In this document: positions 8,213-15,692 of the stretch, one piece after another
How positions within the stretch are numbered: position 1 is the stretch's first letter
Layout of the letters: each line of letters begins with the position of its first letter
NCBI GenBank assembly: GCA_015522385.1
Contig: WAMJ01000161.1
Location: forward strand, 1 to 19,464
Length of the DNA: 19,464 nt
Reading direction: 5' to 3'
Origin: Candidatus Heimdallarchaeota archaeon
GTDB taxonomy: Archaea; Asgardarchaeota; Heimdallarchaeia; Heimdallarchaeales; Kariarchaeaceae
Program-made: the position numbers and the translations under genes
The notes under the pieces: generated by a model
What the model was told of the DNA's origin: nothing
The model's input: only the letters and a program-made list of their open reading frames with translations
Databases searched by the model: none

Positions 8213-8449
8213 ATGGAAGATATAGTCATCCAGCTCGTTGTCTTTGCAATAGTGACCTTTGCATTCTACCCTCTATTGAATCGCACGATTAAGCTTGCTT
8301 TCGCCGTGTATGACAATAGAGATAACCTCACACCCAAATACTTCTGGAAGACTATTCTGGCTGTCTCAATTGTAATCATTATCTCATTCATACTCATCTA
8401 TGGAATAGTGATGTTTCTCTTCGGAATTTACAAAAGCTCTCAGCGATAA
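8213..8449 (+). CDS. Small two-helix membrane protein downstream of sufU
   Basis: A 78-residue protein with hydrophobic helices near 5-24 and 46-72, joined by a polar loop with KLAF and NRDNLTPKYF and ending in a short basic tail. I do not recognise a family. It starts 27 bases after the sufU stop on the same strand, so it is probably the last gene of the SUF transcript and is followed by an oligo-T tract. No Shine-Dalgarno sequence is seen, and the AT-rich bases just before the ATG are too close to act as a normal TATA. Its role is unknown; the position alone hints at a membrane link for the SUF machinery. Confidence 0.65.
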   Translation: MEDIVIQLVVFAIVTFAFYPLLNRTIKLAFAVYDNRDNLTPKYFWKTILAVSIVIIISFILIYGIVMFLFGIYKSSQR

Positions 8450-8498
8450 TCTACATGTAGTAAAACATTAGTTTAGGATATTGAAAGGAGTCTTTACA

Positions 8499-8507
8499 TT
8501 TTTTTTT
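8499..8507 (+). terminator. Oligo-T candidate terminator after the SUF operon
   Basis: Nine consecutive T on the coding strand lie about 50 bases after the stop of the small membrane gene. Archaeal RNA polymerase commonly terminates at such T tracts. A ten-base palindrome CTACATGTAG at 8451-8460, directly after the stop codon, may also contribute. Confidence 0.45.
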
Positions 8508-8563
8508 GATATCCTATTTATATTAATCTTGAGCCTATCTGCGTAGAGGTTTATTCAAACGCC

Positions 8564-8571
8564 TTTATATA
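8564..8571 (+). promoter_or_regulatory. TATA element of the surface-protein gene
   Basis: TTTATATA lies about 50 nt before ATG 8620. Transcription would start near 8594, leaving a short leader with GAGG at 8607-8610 as ribosome binding site. Confidence 0.6.
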
Positions 8572-8580
8572 CCATTATTG

Positions 8581-8593
8581 TTAGATTATCTAA
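8581..8593. promoter_or_regulatory. Palindrome between TATA and start of the surface-protein gene
   Basis: TTAGAT and ATCTAA form perfect six-base arms around a single T. The site lies just downstream of the TATA box, where a repressor would block polymerase. It is an operator candidate by position only. Confidence 0.3.
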
Positions 8594-8619
8594 TAACTAC
8601 AACCCAGAGGTTTTGAGTT

Positions 8620-10653
8620 ATGAAACGACGAATTACACTAATAGCATCAGTAGTTGCTGTGCTAATGATAGTAAGTCTTGGCAATAGTCCAGTACTTGCA
8701 CAGAACCCCCCACCCACTAATGGGTTTGGTGAGTTTTACAGGTTTGACTACGGCCAAACCATGTCTTACAATCAAATGAACTCATTCTCAGCATGGAATG
8801 GCTCATCTCTCCTTCACGAGAATGATGAATCTTTCAATGCTCAGGGTGACAGCTATGGCGATCTTGAAGTATTCATGATCGGCGAGGAGTACAACTCACT
8901 TGTTGAACAGTACTACAACCCGTACAATGACATGAATGATACGGGACCACAACTTGACCAGTCACAATACAGATTCACCTATGCTCAGATCAGGAAGATA
9001 CTCGAGGAGTCTTTCAGTTACTCAGATTCAAGGTACGAATGGGATGCAGATCAAGGAGTCATCACTGATGAAAATTTCACTGATAGTCAAGGACCCTTCC
9101 CAAGATATGAAGAGAGCATCGACGGAGTCATGTTCAACGACACCTACAATGTCATTTTCGAGGAAATGTTTATGCAACCTGGATCGTACAACGAATCATT
9201 CTATATGGACATCGTGAATGACTATGCAAATGTTTTATTCGACGTAAATGTAGAGCTAGGAAATGACTTCAGGACTTACAACATCGCTAATCAGACTTCA
9301 TCTTACAGTGTGAATAGCGTCAATGTCTCTATTAGTGCTGATTTCTATGGAGTCTACAATGTGACACTTTATCTTGGTGACGAGTTCGACCCCAACACAC
9401 CTGTTTTCCAAACCACTGCTAATATCTCGATCAGCATCTGGGATACAAACGTATTCTACTATGAAAGCAGTGACAATAGGCTCTTTGAGTTCGAGAGAGA
9501 GAGAGGGAAGGACTTCAGTGTCGAAATTTCTGATACTCAGGAGGTTTTCTTCCCCTATGATAATTCCACCACAACATCCTATGATGGAGTCTATGCTAAC
9601 ATAACAATCAGTGGATATGGAAGTTCCTATGAATATCAGAATGAGTGGGGAGTTATCTTCGATTGGGCACCTGCAATGGTCAATTTCGGTAACAATGAAT
9701 TTATCCAAGGTGATAAGTTCATCTACGAGGGAAGTATTTATGGATCCATGGACATATACAACGAGTACAGTGATGTAAATGGGAGCTATTGGGATTCAGT
9801 ATCTGGAGATGTAGAGGGCGATACTACTACGACTATAGAAGTAGCTCGAACATTCGACAGAGGCTTCGCAGCGTTGATTTATGGAGAGGACAATATGTTC
9901 ATATCTCAGACTTGGGAGAGTTCATACGGAGGAACAAGCTCCGATTCTTGGACTGAGACCAAAACCAAATTCAATGTAGGCTTCTTCCCAACGGATAACC
10001 CTGACAAAGAACTTGGTATTATGTTCCCGCCAGATTATCAAATTGAATTCCTTGGGTTCTTCAGTATCCCTGAAGTTGGTGTGAACTACTATTCTGATGT
10101 AATCGACGAGATAGTCATCAACGGATACGTCTTCAATGACGTTGATGTGAATGTCGAGTCGTACTACTACGAGGGAAGTTTCAACATGAGTGGTGATGCA
10201 CCAGTTGGTCCAGGTGGTCCAGGTGGTCCTGTCTTGAACGAAGGTGATTACAATTCAGACTCATGGACCTTTGTCAATGCAAATGCCACAAGAACTCTGT
10301 ATTACGATGCTAGTACCGGTTCACTCCTTGGAATTACAGAGGATGTGAATGCCGATATCAGTTCATCATTCACAAGCTACTATAACGGTACTTGGGAGTT
10401 TGATGAAAACAGGGATGTGCAAATATCTCTCACTTCAGAGTCATATCTTGCAGTGCACCCAACAAAGTATCTTGAAGAGCCGCCTGTTACCACCTCAGAT
10501 AATTCAACCACGGATGACAACGTCTCATCTACATCAGATGCTGGGAATGGATCTGACGTACCTACACTCGAGAATCCTCTTCCTGGATTTGAGTTCGTTG
10601 TCACCGCGACTGCGATCTTCGGTATCATGGTAATCAGAAAGAAAAAATACTAA
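8620..10653 (+). CDS. Secreted, C-terminally anchored surface protein with PGF-type sorting tail
   Basis: A 677-residue exported protein. Residues 1-27 are a Sec signal peptide (basic start, hydrophobic core, likely cleavage after VLA). The mature part is rich in Tyr, Asn, Asp and Ser, contains no cysteine, and has 18 NxS/T sequons, so it is probably N-glycosylated. It appears mostly beta-stranded, with a GPGGPGGP turn encoded by a nine-base tandem repeat at 10207-10230. A Ser/Thr/Asp linker (about 620-648) leads to LPGFEF, a hydrophobic helix and RKKKY, the layout of PGF-CTERM-like anchors processed by archaeosortases. It may be an S-layer or cell-surface component; the family is not recognised. 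It has its own promoter. Confidence 0.85.
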   Translation: MKRRITLIASVVAVLMIVSLGNSPVLAQNPPPTNGFGEFYRFDYGQTMSYNQMNSFSAWNGSSLLHENDESFNAQGDSYGDLEVFMIGEEYNSLVEQYYNPYNDMNDTGPQLDQSQYRFTYAQIRKILEESFSYSDSRYEWDADQGVITDENFTDSQGPFPRYEESIDGVMFNDTYNVIFEEMFMQPGSYNESFYMDIVNDYANVLFDVNVELGNDFRTYNIANQTSSYSVNSVNVSISADFYGVYNVTLYLGDEFDPNTPVFQTTANISISIWDTNVFYYESSDNRLFEFERERGKDFSVEISDTQEVFFPYDNSTTTSYDGVYANITISGYGSSYEYQNEWGVIFDWAPAMVNFGNNEFIQGDKFIYEGSIYGSMDIYNEYSDVNGSYWDSVSGDVEGDTTTTIEVARTFDRGFAALIYGEDNMFISQTWESSYGGTSSDSWTETKTKFNVGFFPTDNPDKELGIMFPPDYQIEFLGFFSIPEVGVNYYSDVIDEIVINGYVFNDVDVNVESYYYEGSFNMSGDAPVGPGGPGGPVLNEGDYNSDSWTFVNANATRTLYYDASTGSLLGITEDVNADISSSFTSYYNGTWEFDENRDVQISLTSESYLAVHPTKYLEEPPVTTSDNSTTDDNVSSTSDAGNGSDVPTLENPLPGFEFVVTATAIFGIMVIRKKKY

Positions 10654-10666
10654 ATTAATTGATAGC

Positions 10667-10684
10667 TAAATTTTCTAAAATTTA
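10667..10684. terminator. AT hairpin between convergent genes
   Basis: Eight-base perfect arms TAAATTTT and AAAATTTA are separated by CT, between the stops of the surface-protein gene and the helix-hairpin-helix gene. Because both strands offer T-rich sequence, it may end transcription from both sides. Confidence 0.4.
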
Positions 10685-10699
10685 AATTCACTTTAATTC

Positions 10700-12058
10700 T
10701 CAAGCTAAATACATTTTTCTAAGTTCAGCAAGTCTTGCTTTTTTATCAAAGTATGGAACATCAAGCTGCTTGTGAGCTTGTGTTACCCATCGATTAAAAA
10801 GTGATTTCTGGATAACCGATGTATCAATCTTCGAGATATCAAAAGATACTAGATCACGGACAGTGTAGATACCAATAGAATTTAGCTTTTCCTCAGATTT
10901 AGCCCCTACAAATTTGACAGCGGAGACAGGTTGACTGCCCAGTTCTTTCTTCAGAGCCATCCTCAGAGATTCTGAATACTCTCCCTCCTCCTTCTGGATC
11001 TGGATATATAAATTGATAAGAGGAGACGAAGCATCCTGTGTTATAGCTTTAACCGCCTTAAACCATTCTGAAACTTTTTCAGGTGAAGCAGAGGTTATAT
11101 CAGCTATCTTATCTTGTTCAGCATTAAGGAATTCACGGAGCGATTTAACCCCTTTGTGAAAGAGTTTGGTTCGATAGATTGGTTCTATTGATTCGATCTC
11201 AGTAACAGGGATCTCCTCCCAGACAGATGGGGAGATTTCAATTAGCCCATCTTTCGACTCTTCCTCCGAATATTTTTCTCCAGATTCTTCAATTATTATC
11301 TCCTGCTCCTCGATATCTCCAGTTTCCTCCAGTGGTAGCTCTTCTCCATCAATCTCCATCACCCTTAGATGTTCAGGTACGAAAACTGGTGGAAGTTTTT
11401 TAGCGATGGTGAAATTCAGTATCTTCTCCTCCATCACCTCAAGGTTATTAGGGTAGGTCAATTCAAGAGTCCATGTACCGTAAGATCTTGTGAATTGGAT
11501 CTTGGTCTTGAAGACATGATCCATACCTCCAGACCGTGCTCTGAACCTAATTTTTCCCTCGATATCCCTCATGATCAATTCAGTAGCTCTAGAGATACCA
11601 GTACCGAGGACATCCAGTCTCAATTCATCCTTCGGCATGAATTCATAACTCTCAACCCTCGTTTCGTTGTTTCTGTACAGTCTTATTCGAATTGGACGGA
11701 CTATATTCTCTTCCTCCGTAACCTCTATTCGGGAAGGGAGCCTTTCTATCAAGATTGAGGGCTTTACCTTAAGTTCATCCTTATCAGGATCAGTACCAGA
11801 TACAGTTTTCTCTAATTGAGGATTGAATTCCGTTTTGGCATCACCGTGAAAATCATCTGGAGAATCTATCCTATCATTATCTGATTTCTTGACCCTACTA
11901 CGTTCCACGGACTGACTTGATTCAGCATTATGGTCAGATATCGCTCCATCTGATAAATTATCCATTTCATTGGGCGCTTCCACCTTGATCTCACTGTCCA
12001 AAAGATCTGAATTCTCTTCCCGTTCAGCTTCCTTCTGGCCGATCTCTTTTTCGGACAT
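10700..12058 (-). CDS. Acidic cytosolic protein with a beta domain and two helix-hairpin-helix units
   Basis: A 452-residue protein from ATG 12058; a TTG three codons upstream is less likely. No signal peptide or membrane helix. Residues 1-100 are acidic and low-complexity, hence probably disordered. About 101-220 forms a beta-sandwich-like domain (SRIEVTEEENIVRPIRIRLY, later YGTWTLELTYPNNLEV). A second acidic linker runs about 235-275. Two helix-hairpin-helix-like segments follow: about 290-338 (KLFHKGVKSLREFLNA, then IADITSASPEKVSEWFKAV) and about 378-432 (VKFVGAKSEEKLNSIGIYTV). Their pattern resembles the HhH units of the RNA polymerase alpha C-terminal domain and DUF4332, which bind DNA or proteins. 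No catalytic motif is seen. It is divergent from the multi-domain gene at 12271, which also starts MSE. Function unknown. Confidence 0.75.
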   Translation of the reverse strand: MSEKEIGQKEAEREENSDLLDSEIKVEAPNEMDNLSDGAISDHNAESSQSVERSRVKKSDNDRIDSPDDFHGDAKTEFNPQLEKTVSGTDPDKDELKVKPSILIERLPSRIEVTEEENIVRPIRIRLYRNNETRVESYEFMPKDELRLDVLGTGISRATELIMRDIEGKIRFRARSGGMDHVFKTKIQFTRSYGTWTLELTYPNNLEVMEEKILNFTIAKKLPPVFVPEHLRVMEIDGEELPLEETGDIEEQEIIIEESGEKYSEEESKDGLIEISPSVWEEIPVTEIESIEPIYRTKLFHKGVKSLREFLNAEQDKIADITSASPEKVSEWFKAVKAITQDASSPLINLYIQIQKEEGEYSESLRMALKKELGSQPVSAVKFVGAKSEEKLNSIGIYTVRDLVSFDISKIDTSVIQKSLFNRWVTQAHKQLDVPYFDKKARLAELRKMYLA

Positions 12059-12270
12059 AGTATACAAGTAATGAATAAGCTCTCAGACATAAATGTTATC
12101 CTTCAAATCCAAATTATGATCTTAGTGTTACATATATTCACTCTACGCGACTATAATCAGGTTTTACTTACTTGAGTAAATCTTAGTCTATATTGAGTTT
12201 GTAAATTAGAAATCATTCAAATGATCTCGGTTTTACTTATATATCAGACGGGTTCATTTCGCTCAGGAAG
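12059..12270. promoter_or_regulatory. Divergent intergenic region with direct and inverted repeats
   Basis: This 212-base AT-rich region separates two divergent unassigned genes. For the rightward gene, CTTATATAT at 12236-12244 is a TATA about 30 nt before ATG 12271. For the leftward gene, CATTTATG at 12088-12095 (minus strand) is a weaker TATA candidate. GGTTTTACTTA occurs twice, at 12160-12170 and 12229-12239, the second copy running into the TATA. TTTACT and AGTAAA (12163-12168 and 12175-12180) form a small inverted repeat. No reading frame of note is present. Confidence 0.5.
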
Positions 12271-14631
12271 ATGTCTGAAACGGATCAATTAAACCAACTG
12301 ATATCTCTTGCCGAATCTTCAAACAAGAACGATAGGAGATCTGCGGCAGAGGGTCTTGGCAACCTAAATTATGCCTACCCTCAAGCCATTGCAACCTTGG
12401 AACGCCTCAAAGGTGACAAGGATAGAAGAACAAAGTCCAATGCTGATAAAGCACTTAACAAGCTTATGAAGAAAGACCCACCACCAACTGGTTCGGATGG
12501 TTACTCTGAAGAGGTCGGTGACTCTGATCTAAAAGTCGGAGAGATTGATCACGAGTCAAGTATGACTGATGCAGAGGAAGATAAAGCAGAAGAGGAAGCT
12601 GCAGGTAAAGGTCTTGGAGTCAAGGTCATCGAGCTCAACAATGTGGTCATCGATCCAAAGGGTAAGTTCGTCTCAAGAGAGCAAGGTACTGGTAGTATAA
12701 TTGTCAAGAATACTGGTTCTCAGAACAGAATCTACGGAATTGATATGTTCTTAGATAGCCTGTCTGGGGTCAAACCCATGGAGGGTGAGGACGAGCTGGG
12801 AGATCAAATAGTTGTAGGAGAATTGAATCCAAAGGAGAAATGGGAGAAAGGTTACACATTCGAGACCGAGGAAGCACCTATTTCAACCAAGGTCTCATAC
12901 CTTGATCCTGCAACAAATCTCCTGCCCAACTTCAGAAACAGTGCAGAGAGCCCCGTAGATTTCATAACCACAATTGAGATCACCAACACTACAGATCAAC
13001 CCCTCAAGAATGTTGAGGTAAGAAAAACAGTTGGTGAGTATGGGACTCCCAAAGGGAACAATACAACGATGGGCAGTGGCAAGGTCGAAGGCAAGACAGT
13101 GATCTTTACTATCGAGGAACTTCCTGCTGGAGACACCGCCACAATGACCGTGGAGATAAGCGGAAGCCTGCCAGAAGGTGTCGAATCATACGAGACAGGA
13201 AATCTGGAGATTATCTACAGGCAACCAGATGTCCTGTTCTCGGGTCTGGAATATAAGAACATTGATGGTATTTCCGATCTGAAGCAGTCGCTTAAGAGGC
13301 GAGAACGAGAAGAAGAGCCAGGTGTGTTCGATTGTGAGCTCCACCTGGAGAACGTTTCTGAGTTCGTGTACGAAATGCTTTCGCTCAAGGTTATGGCTGG
13401 ATCAATCAGTGGTGAGGAGACCCCGATCATTGACTGGGATGGTACCGCGGTATCCGAGAACGAAAGGGAGCTTGTTCCAGGAGAGAAGAACGACTTTGAG
13501 TTCGTCTATGAGACTGATGAAGGAACACCGACTTTCGGTCGCACACTGAACTTCACTGTTCAGTCATTCGTCGAGAAGTACACACAAACGGCCCTTACCG
13601 TCCCACCAGAGAATCTGAAATTCCTCTCAGTGGGTATTGCCAAGGACTACATCTTGAAGAAGGCACCGTCCTACAGGGAGACCGTTGTACCAACAGTCGT
13701 CAAGGTCAAAGGCATAGGAACATATCCACTCGAAGCGCTTGAGATTACTGATTCAGTTCCTGAAGGATTCAGTGACATCAAGGAAGATGCAATTGAAGTC
13801 TACTACAATGGGCAGAGATTGACCGAGGGCTTTTCAATTAGCGGTAATGCCCTCGGAGATGGCCCTGACATGCCCGATAGTGTGAACTGGAGTGAAACTG
13901 GTGAACCAGCGAAGACTGAGACCAGAGAAATATCAGACGAGGGAGAAGTAGAGAGTTATGAAGCTCCGGAAGAAACAGAGGGATCGACGAAGGAAGGTGA
14001 TTTCTCAACGTCCCAACAGGAGGTAAACCTTGCAAGTAGGACTTTCACGGTAAAATTCGAGCATATGGAGGAGAATGATCTCTTCAAGGTCGGTGAGGGA
14101 GAAGATGCTGTGGCGGGATTGAAGGAGAACGATATCATCGAAGTACGATATCCCGTAACGCTTCTGAGACCTGCTAAGGACTCTCCACCACAGAAAGCAC
14201 CCTGCAAGGTAGAGGCATGGATTTACGACGCCGAGGATCAGAAGATCGTGGCGGGAACCGAGGATGAGATTGTAGGAATCGAGATCGTCCATGAGCGTAT
14301 CGATGTCGAGATCTCCAAGATGAACCAAGGTATTGTGGTGGATGGCAAGAATGCCTACCGTATCACTATAGAAGGTGTTAATGAGGGTAGTGCTACTGTC
14401 ACCTTTACCCTGAAAGACATCATCCCCAAGGGCTTCAGCATTGTGGGCGAGACTGTCGAAGAGCCACCGGTTACCTCCGAAAAAGGCACAGAGACCGATA
14501 TTGGAGAGGAAAGGGTCTGGACCTTCGAGAACATTGAACCCAATGCTACGGTCAAGGTGGTCTACACCATTGCTGGAGAAGAGGGGGCAGTTTACAACCC
14601 ACGTGATGCTCTCATCGTAGCACAGGGTTAA
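12271..14631 (+). CDS. Cytosolic multi-domain protein: HEAT hairpin plus DUF11-like beta-sandwich repeats
   Basis: A 786-residue acidic protein with no signal peptide or membrane helix. Residues 5-66 look like a HEAT or PBS-lyase-type helical repeat (RRSAAEGLGNLN, then RTKSNADKALNKLMKK). An acidic linker (67-112) follows. About five beta-sandwich domains then run to the end, roughly 115-212, 226-318, 322-442, 449-640 (with an acidic insert at 541-580) and 674-783. The second and last show the DUF11/conserved-repeat pattern: ITNTTDQPLKNVEV with IEELPAGDTATMTVEI, and VNEGSATVTFTLKDIIPKGF with FENIEPNATVKVVYTI. Such repeats normally occur in secreted or wall proteins, so an internal location is unusual. 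A structural or scaffolding role is a guess. ATG 12271 has a TATA about 30 nt upstream and AGGAAG immediately before it. Confidence 0.78.
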   Translation: MSETDQLNQLISLAESSNKNDRRSAAEGLGNLNYAYPQAIATLERLKGDKDRRTKSNADKALNKLMKKDPPPTGSDGYSEEVGDSDLKVGEIDHESSMTDAEEDKAEEEAAGKGLGVKVIELNNVVIDPKGKFVSREQGTGSIIVKNTGSQNRIYGIDMFLDSLSGVKPMEGEDELGDQIVVGELNPKEKWEKGYTFETEEAPISTKVSYLDPATNLLPNFRNSAESPVDFITTIEITNTTDQPLKNVEVRKTVGEYGTPKGNNTTMGSGKVEGKTVIFTIEELPAGDTATMTVEISGSLPEGVESYETGNLEIIYRQPDVLFSGLEYKNIDGISDLKQSLKRREREEEPGVFDCELHLENVSEFVYEMLSLKVMAGSISGEETPIIDWDGTAVSENERELVPGEKNDFEFVYETDEGTPTFGRTLNFTVQSFVEKYTQTALTVPPENLKFLSVGIAKDYILKKAPSYRETVVPTVVKVKGIGTYPLEALEITDSVPEGFSDIKEDAIEVYYNGQRLTEGFSISGNALGDGPDMPDSVNWSETGEPAKTETREISDEGEVESYEAPEETEGSTKEGDFSTSQQEVNLASRTFTVKFEHMEENDLFKVGEGEDAVAGLKENDIIEVRYPVTLLRPAKDSPPQKAPCKVEAWIYDAEDQKIVAGTEDEIVGIEIVHERIDVEISKMNQGIVVDGKNAYRITIEGVNEGSATVTFTLKDIIPKGFSIVGETVEEPPVTSEKGTETDIGEERVWTFENIEPNATVKVVYTIAGEEGAVYNPRDALIVAQG

Positions 14632-14639
14632 ACTCTTTC

Positions 14640-14663
14640 TGTAATTTTCATTGTAATTTTCAT
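14640..14663. repeat. Perfect tandem duplication of a 12-base unit
   Basis: TGTAATTTTCAT occurs twice head to tail, followed by a partial third copy (TGTATCAT), nine bases after the stop of the multi-domain gene. It is T-rich and could help terminate transcription. Confidence 0.5.
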
Positions 14664-14721
14664 TGTATCATAACAGCAATCGACTTAAAGGATACCATGT
14701 CATACGATTTGAGCCAACGCT

Positions 14722-15663
14722 ATGACTACAGTACTCGTAACTGGAAGTTTGGGACAAATTGGAACCGAACTTATTCCTATGCTAAAATCAAAGGGCTATA
14801 CTGTTATTTCAACAGATATTCGAGAACCAGTAAACAAAGAAGTATTTGATCCATTCATCATACTTGATACACGGGACAGAGAGGCTATGAGAAAAATCGT
14901 CAAGGATCACGGTGTAGATATGATAATCCATAACGCGTCCATACTCTCAGCCACTGGTGAAAAGAATCCACAACTAGCCCTAGACGTTAACATGGGTGGT
15001 ATTCAAAATGTCCTTGAAGTCGCCAGACAGGAGGGAGTTAAACGGGTACTTTCCCCAAGTTCTATTGCAGCATTTGGCCCTAACACTCCAAAAGATGGTA
15101 CACCTAATGACACTATTATGAGACCTAATACCATCTATGGGGTCTCCAAAGTTTATACGGAGCTATTAGGGGAGTACTATGCGCACAAGTATGGTCTTGA
15201 CTTCAGAACCCTGAGGTATCCAGGGATAATTTCCGCTGGCGCCCAACCAGGAGGTGGAACAACTGACTGGGCAGTACAGATATTCTACGATGCAATCCTT
15301 ACAGGCAAGTACACTTGTTTCGTGGATCACGATGTTCTGATGCCGATGATGTCAATGCAGGACTGCCTGAAGTCTACGATCATGCTCCTCGAAGCACCTG
15401 AGCAGAACCTCAAGCACAGATCATTCAATGTGGCAGGCTGTAGCTTTACCCCTGCCCAGCTTGCAGATGAGCTGAAGAAGTTCGTTCCAGAATTCCAAAT
15501 TGAGTATGCACCCGATTTCAGACAGGAAATAGCCCTCTCTTGGCCAAGGTCGATAGATGACTCAGTAGCGAGAAAGGAGTGGGGATGGGAACCAGACTAC
15601 GACCTGAGTAAACTGACAGAGTATATGTACAACACACTCAAGTCAAAGTTAGATAAGCAATAG
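14722..15663 (+). CDS. L-threonine 3-dehydrogenase, short-chain (SDR) type
   Basis: A 313-residue extended-SDR enzyme that oxidises L-threonine to 2-amino-3-ketobutyrate with NAD. The N-terminal Rossmann motif is G8-S-L-G11-Q-I-G14, with acidic D32 after the second strand indicating NAD preference. The catalytic pair is Y139 and K143 in TIYGVSK, with serines at 113-114. Several stretches separate it from general sugar epimerases: AAFGPNTP, MRPNTIYGVSK, RYPGIIS, PGGGTTDWAV, GKYTCF, PMMSMQD and SWPRSIDDS are characteristic of the SDR-type threonine dehydrogenases. The partner 2-amino-3-ketobutyrate CoA ligase is not in the window. ATG 14722 has a weak TATA (CTTAAAG near 14683). ygfZ-like gene follows after 29 bases, likely co-transcribed. 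Confidence 0.9.
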   Translation: MTTVLVTGSLGQIGTELIPMLKSKGYTVISTDIREPVNKEVFDPFIILDTRDREAMRKIVKDHGVDMIIHNASILSATGEKNPQLALDVNMGGIQNVLEVARQEGVKRVLSPSSIAAFGPNTPKDGTPNDTIMRPNTIYGVSKVYTELLGEYYAHKYGLDFRTLRYPGIISAGAQPGGGTTDWAVQIFYDAILTGKYTCFVDHDVLMPMMSMQDCLKSTIMLLEAPEQNLKHRSFNVAGCSFTPAQLADELKKFVPEFQIEYAPDFRQEIALSWPRSIDDSVARKEWGWEPDYDLSKLTEYMYNTLKSKLDKQ

Positions 15664-15692
15664 ATTTAATCCAACTCCAAGAATTATGGCCA

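Noticed and set aside
9493..9505. GA dinucleotide repeat as a phase-variation site in the surface-protein gene
   Set aside because: It is short, encodes an acceptable Glu-Arg-Glu-Arg segment, and the frame is intact on both sides; nothing else supports phase variation.
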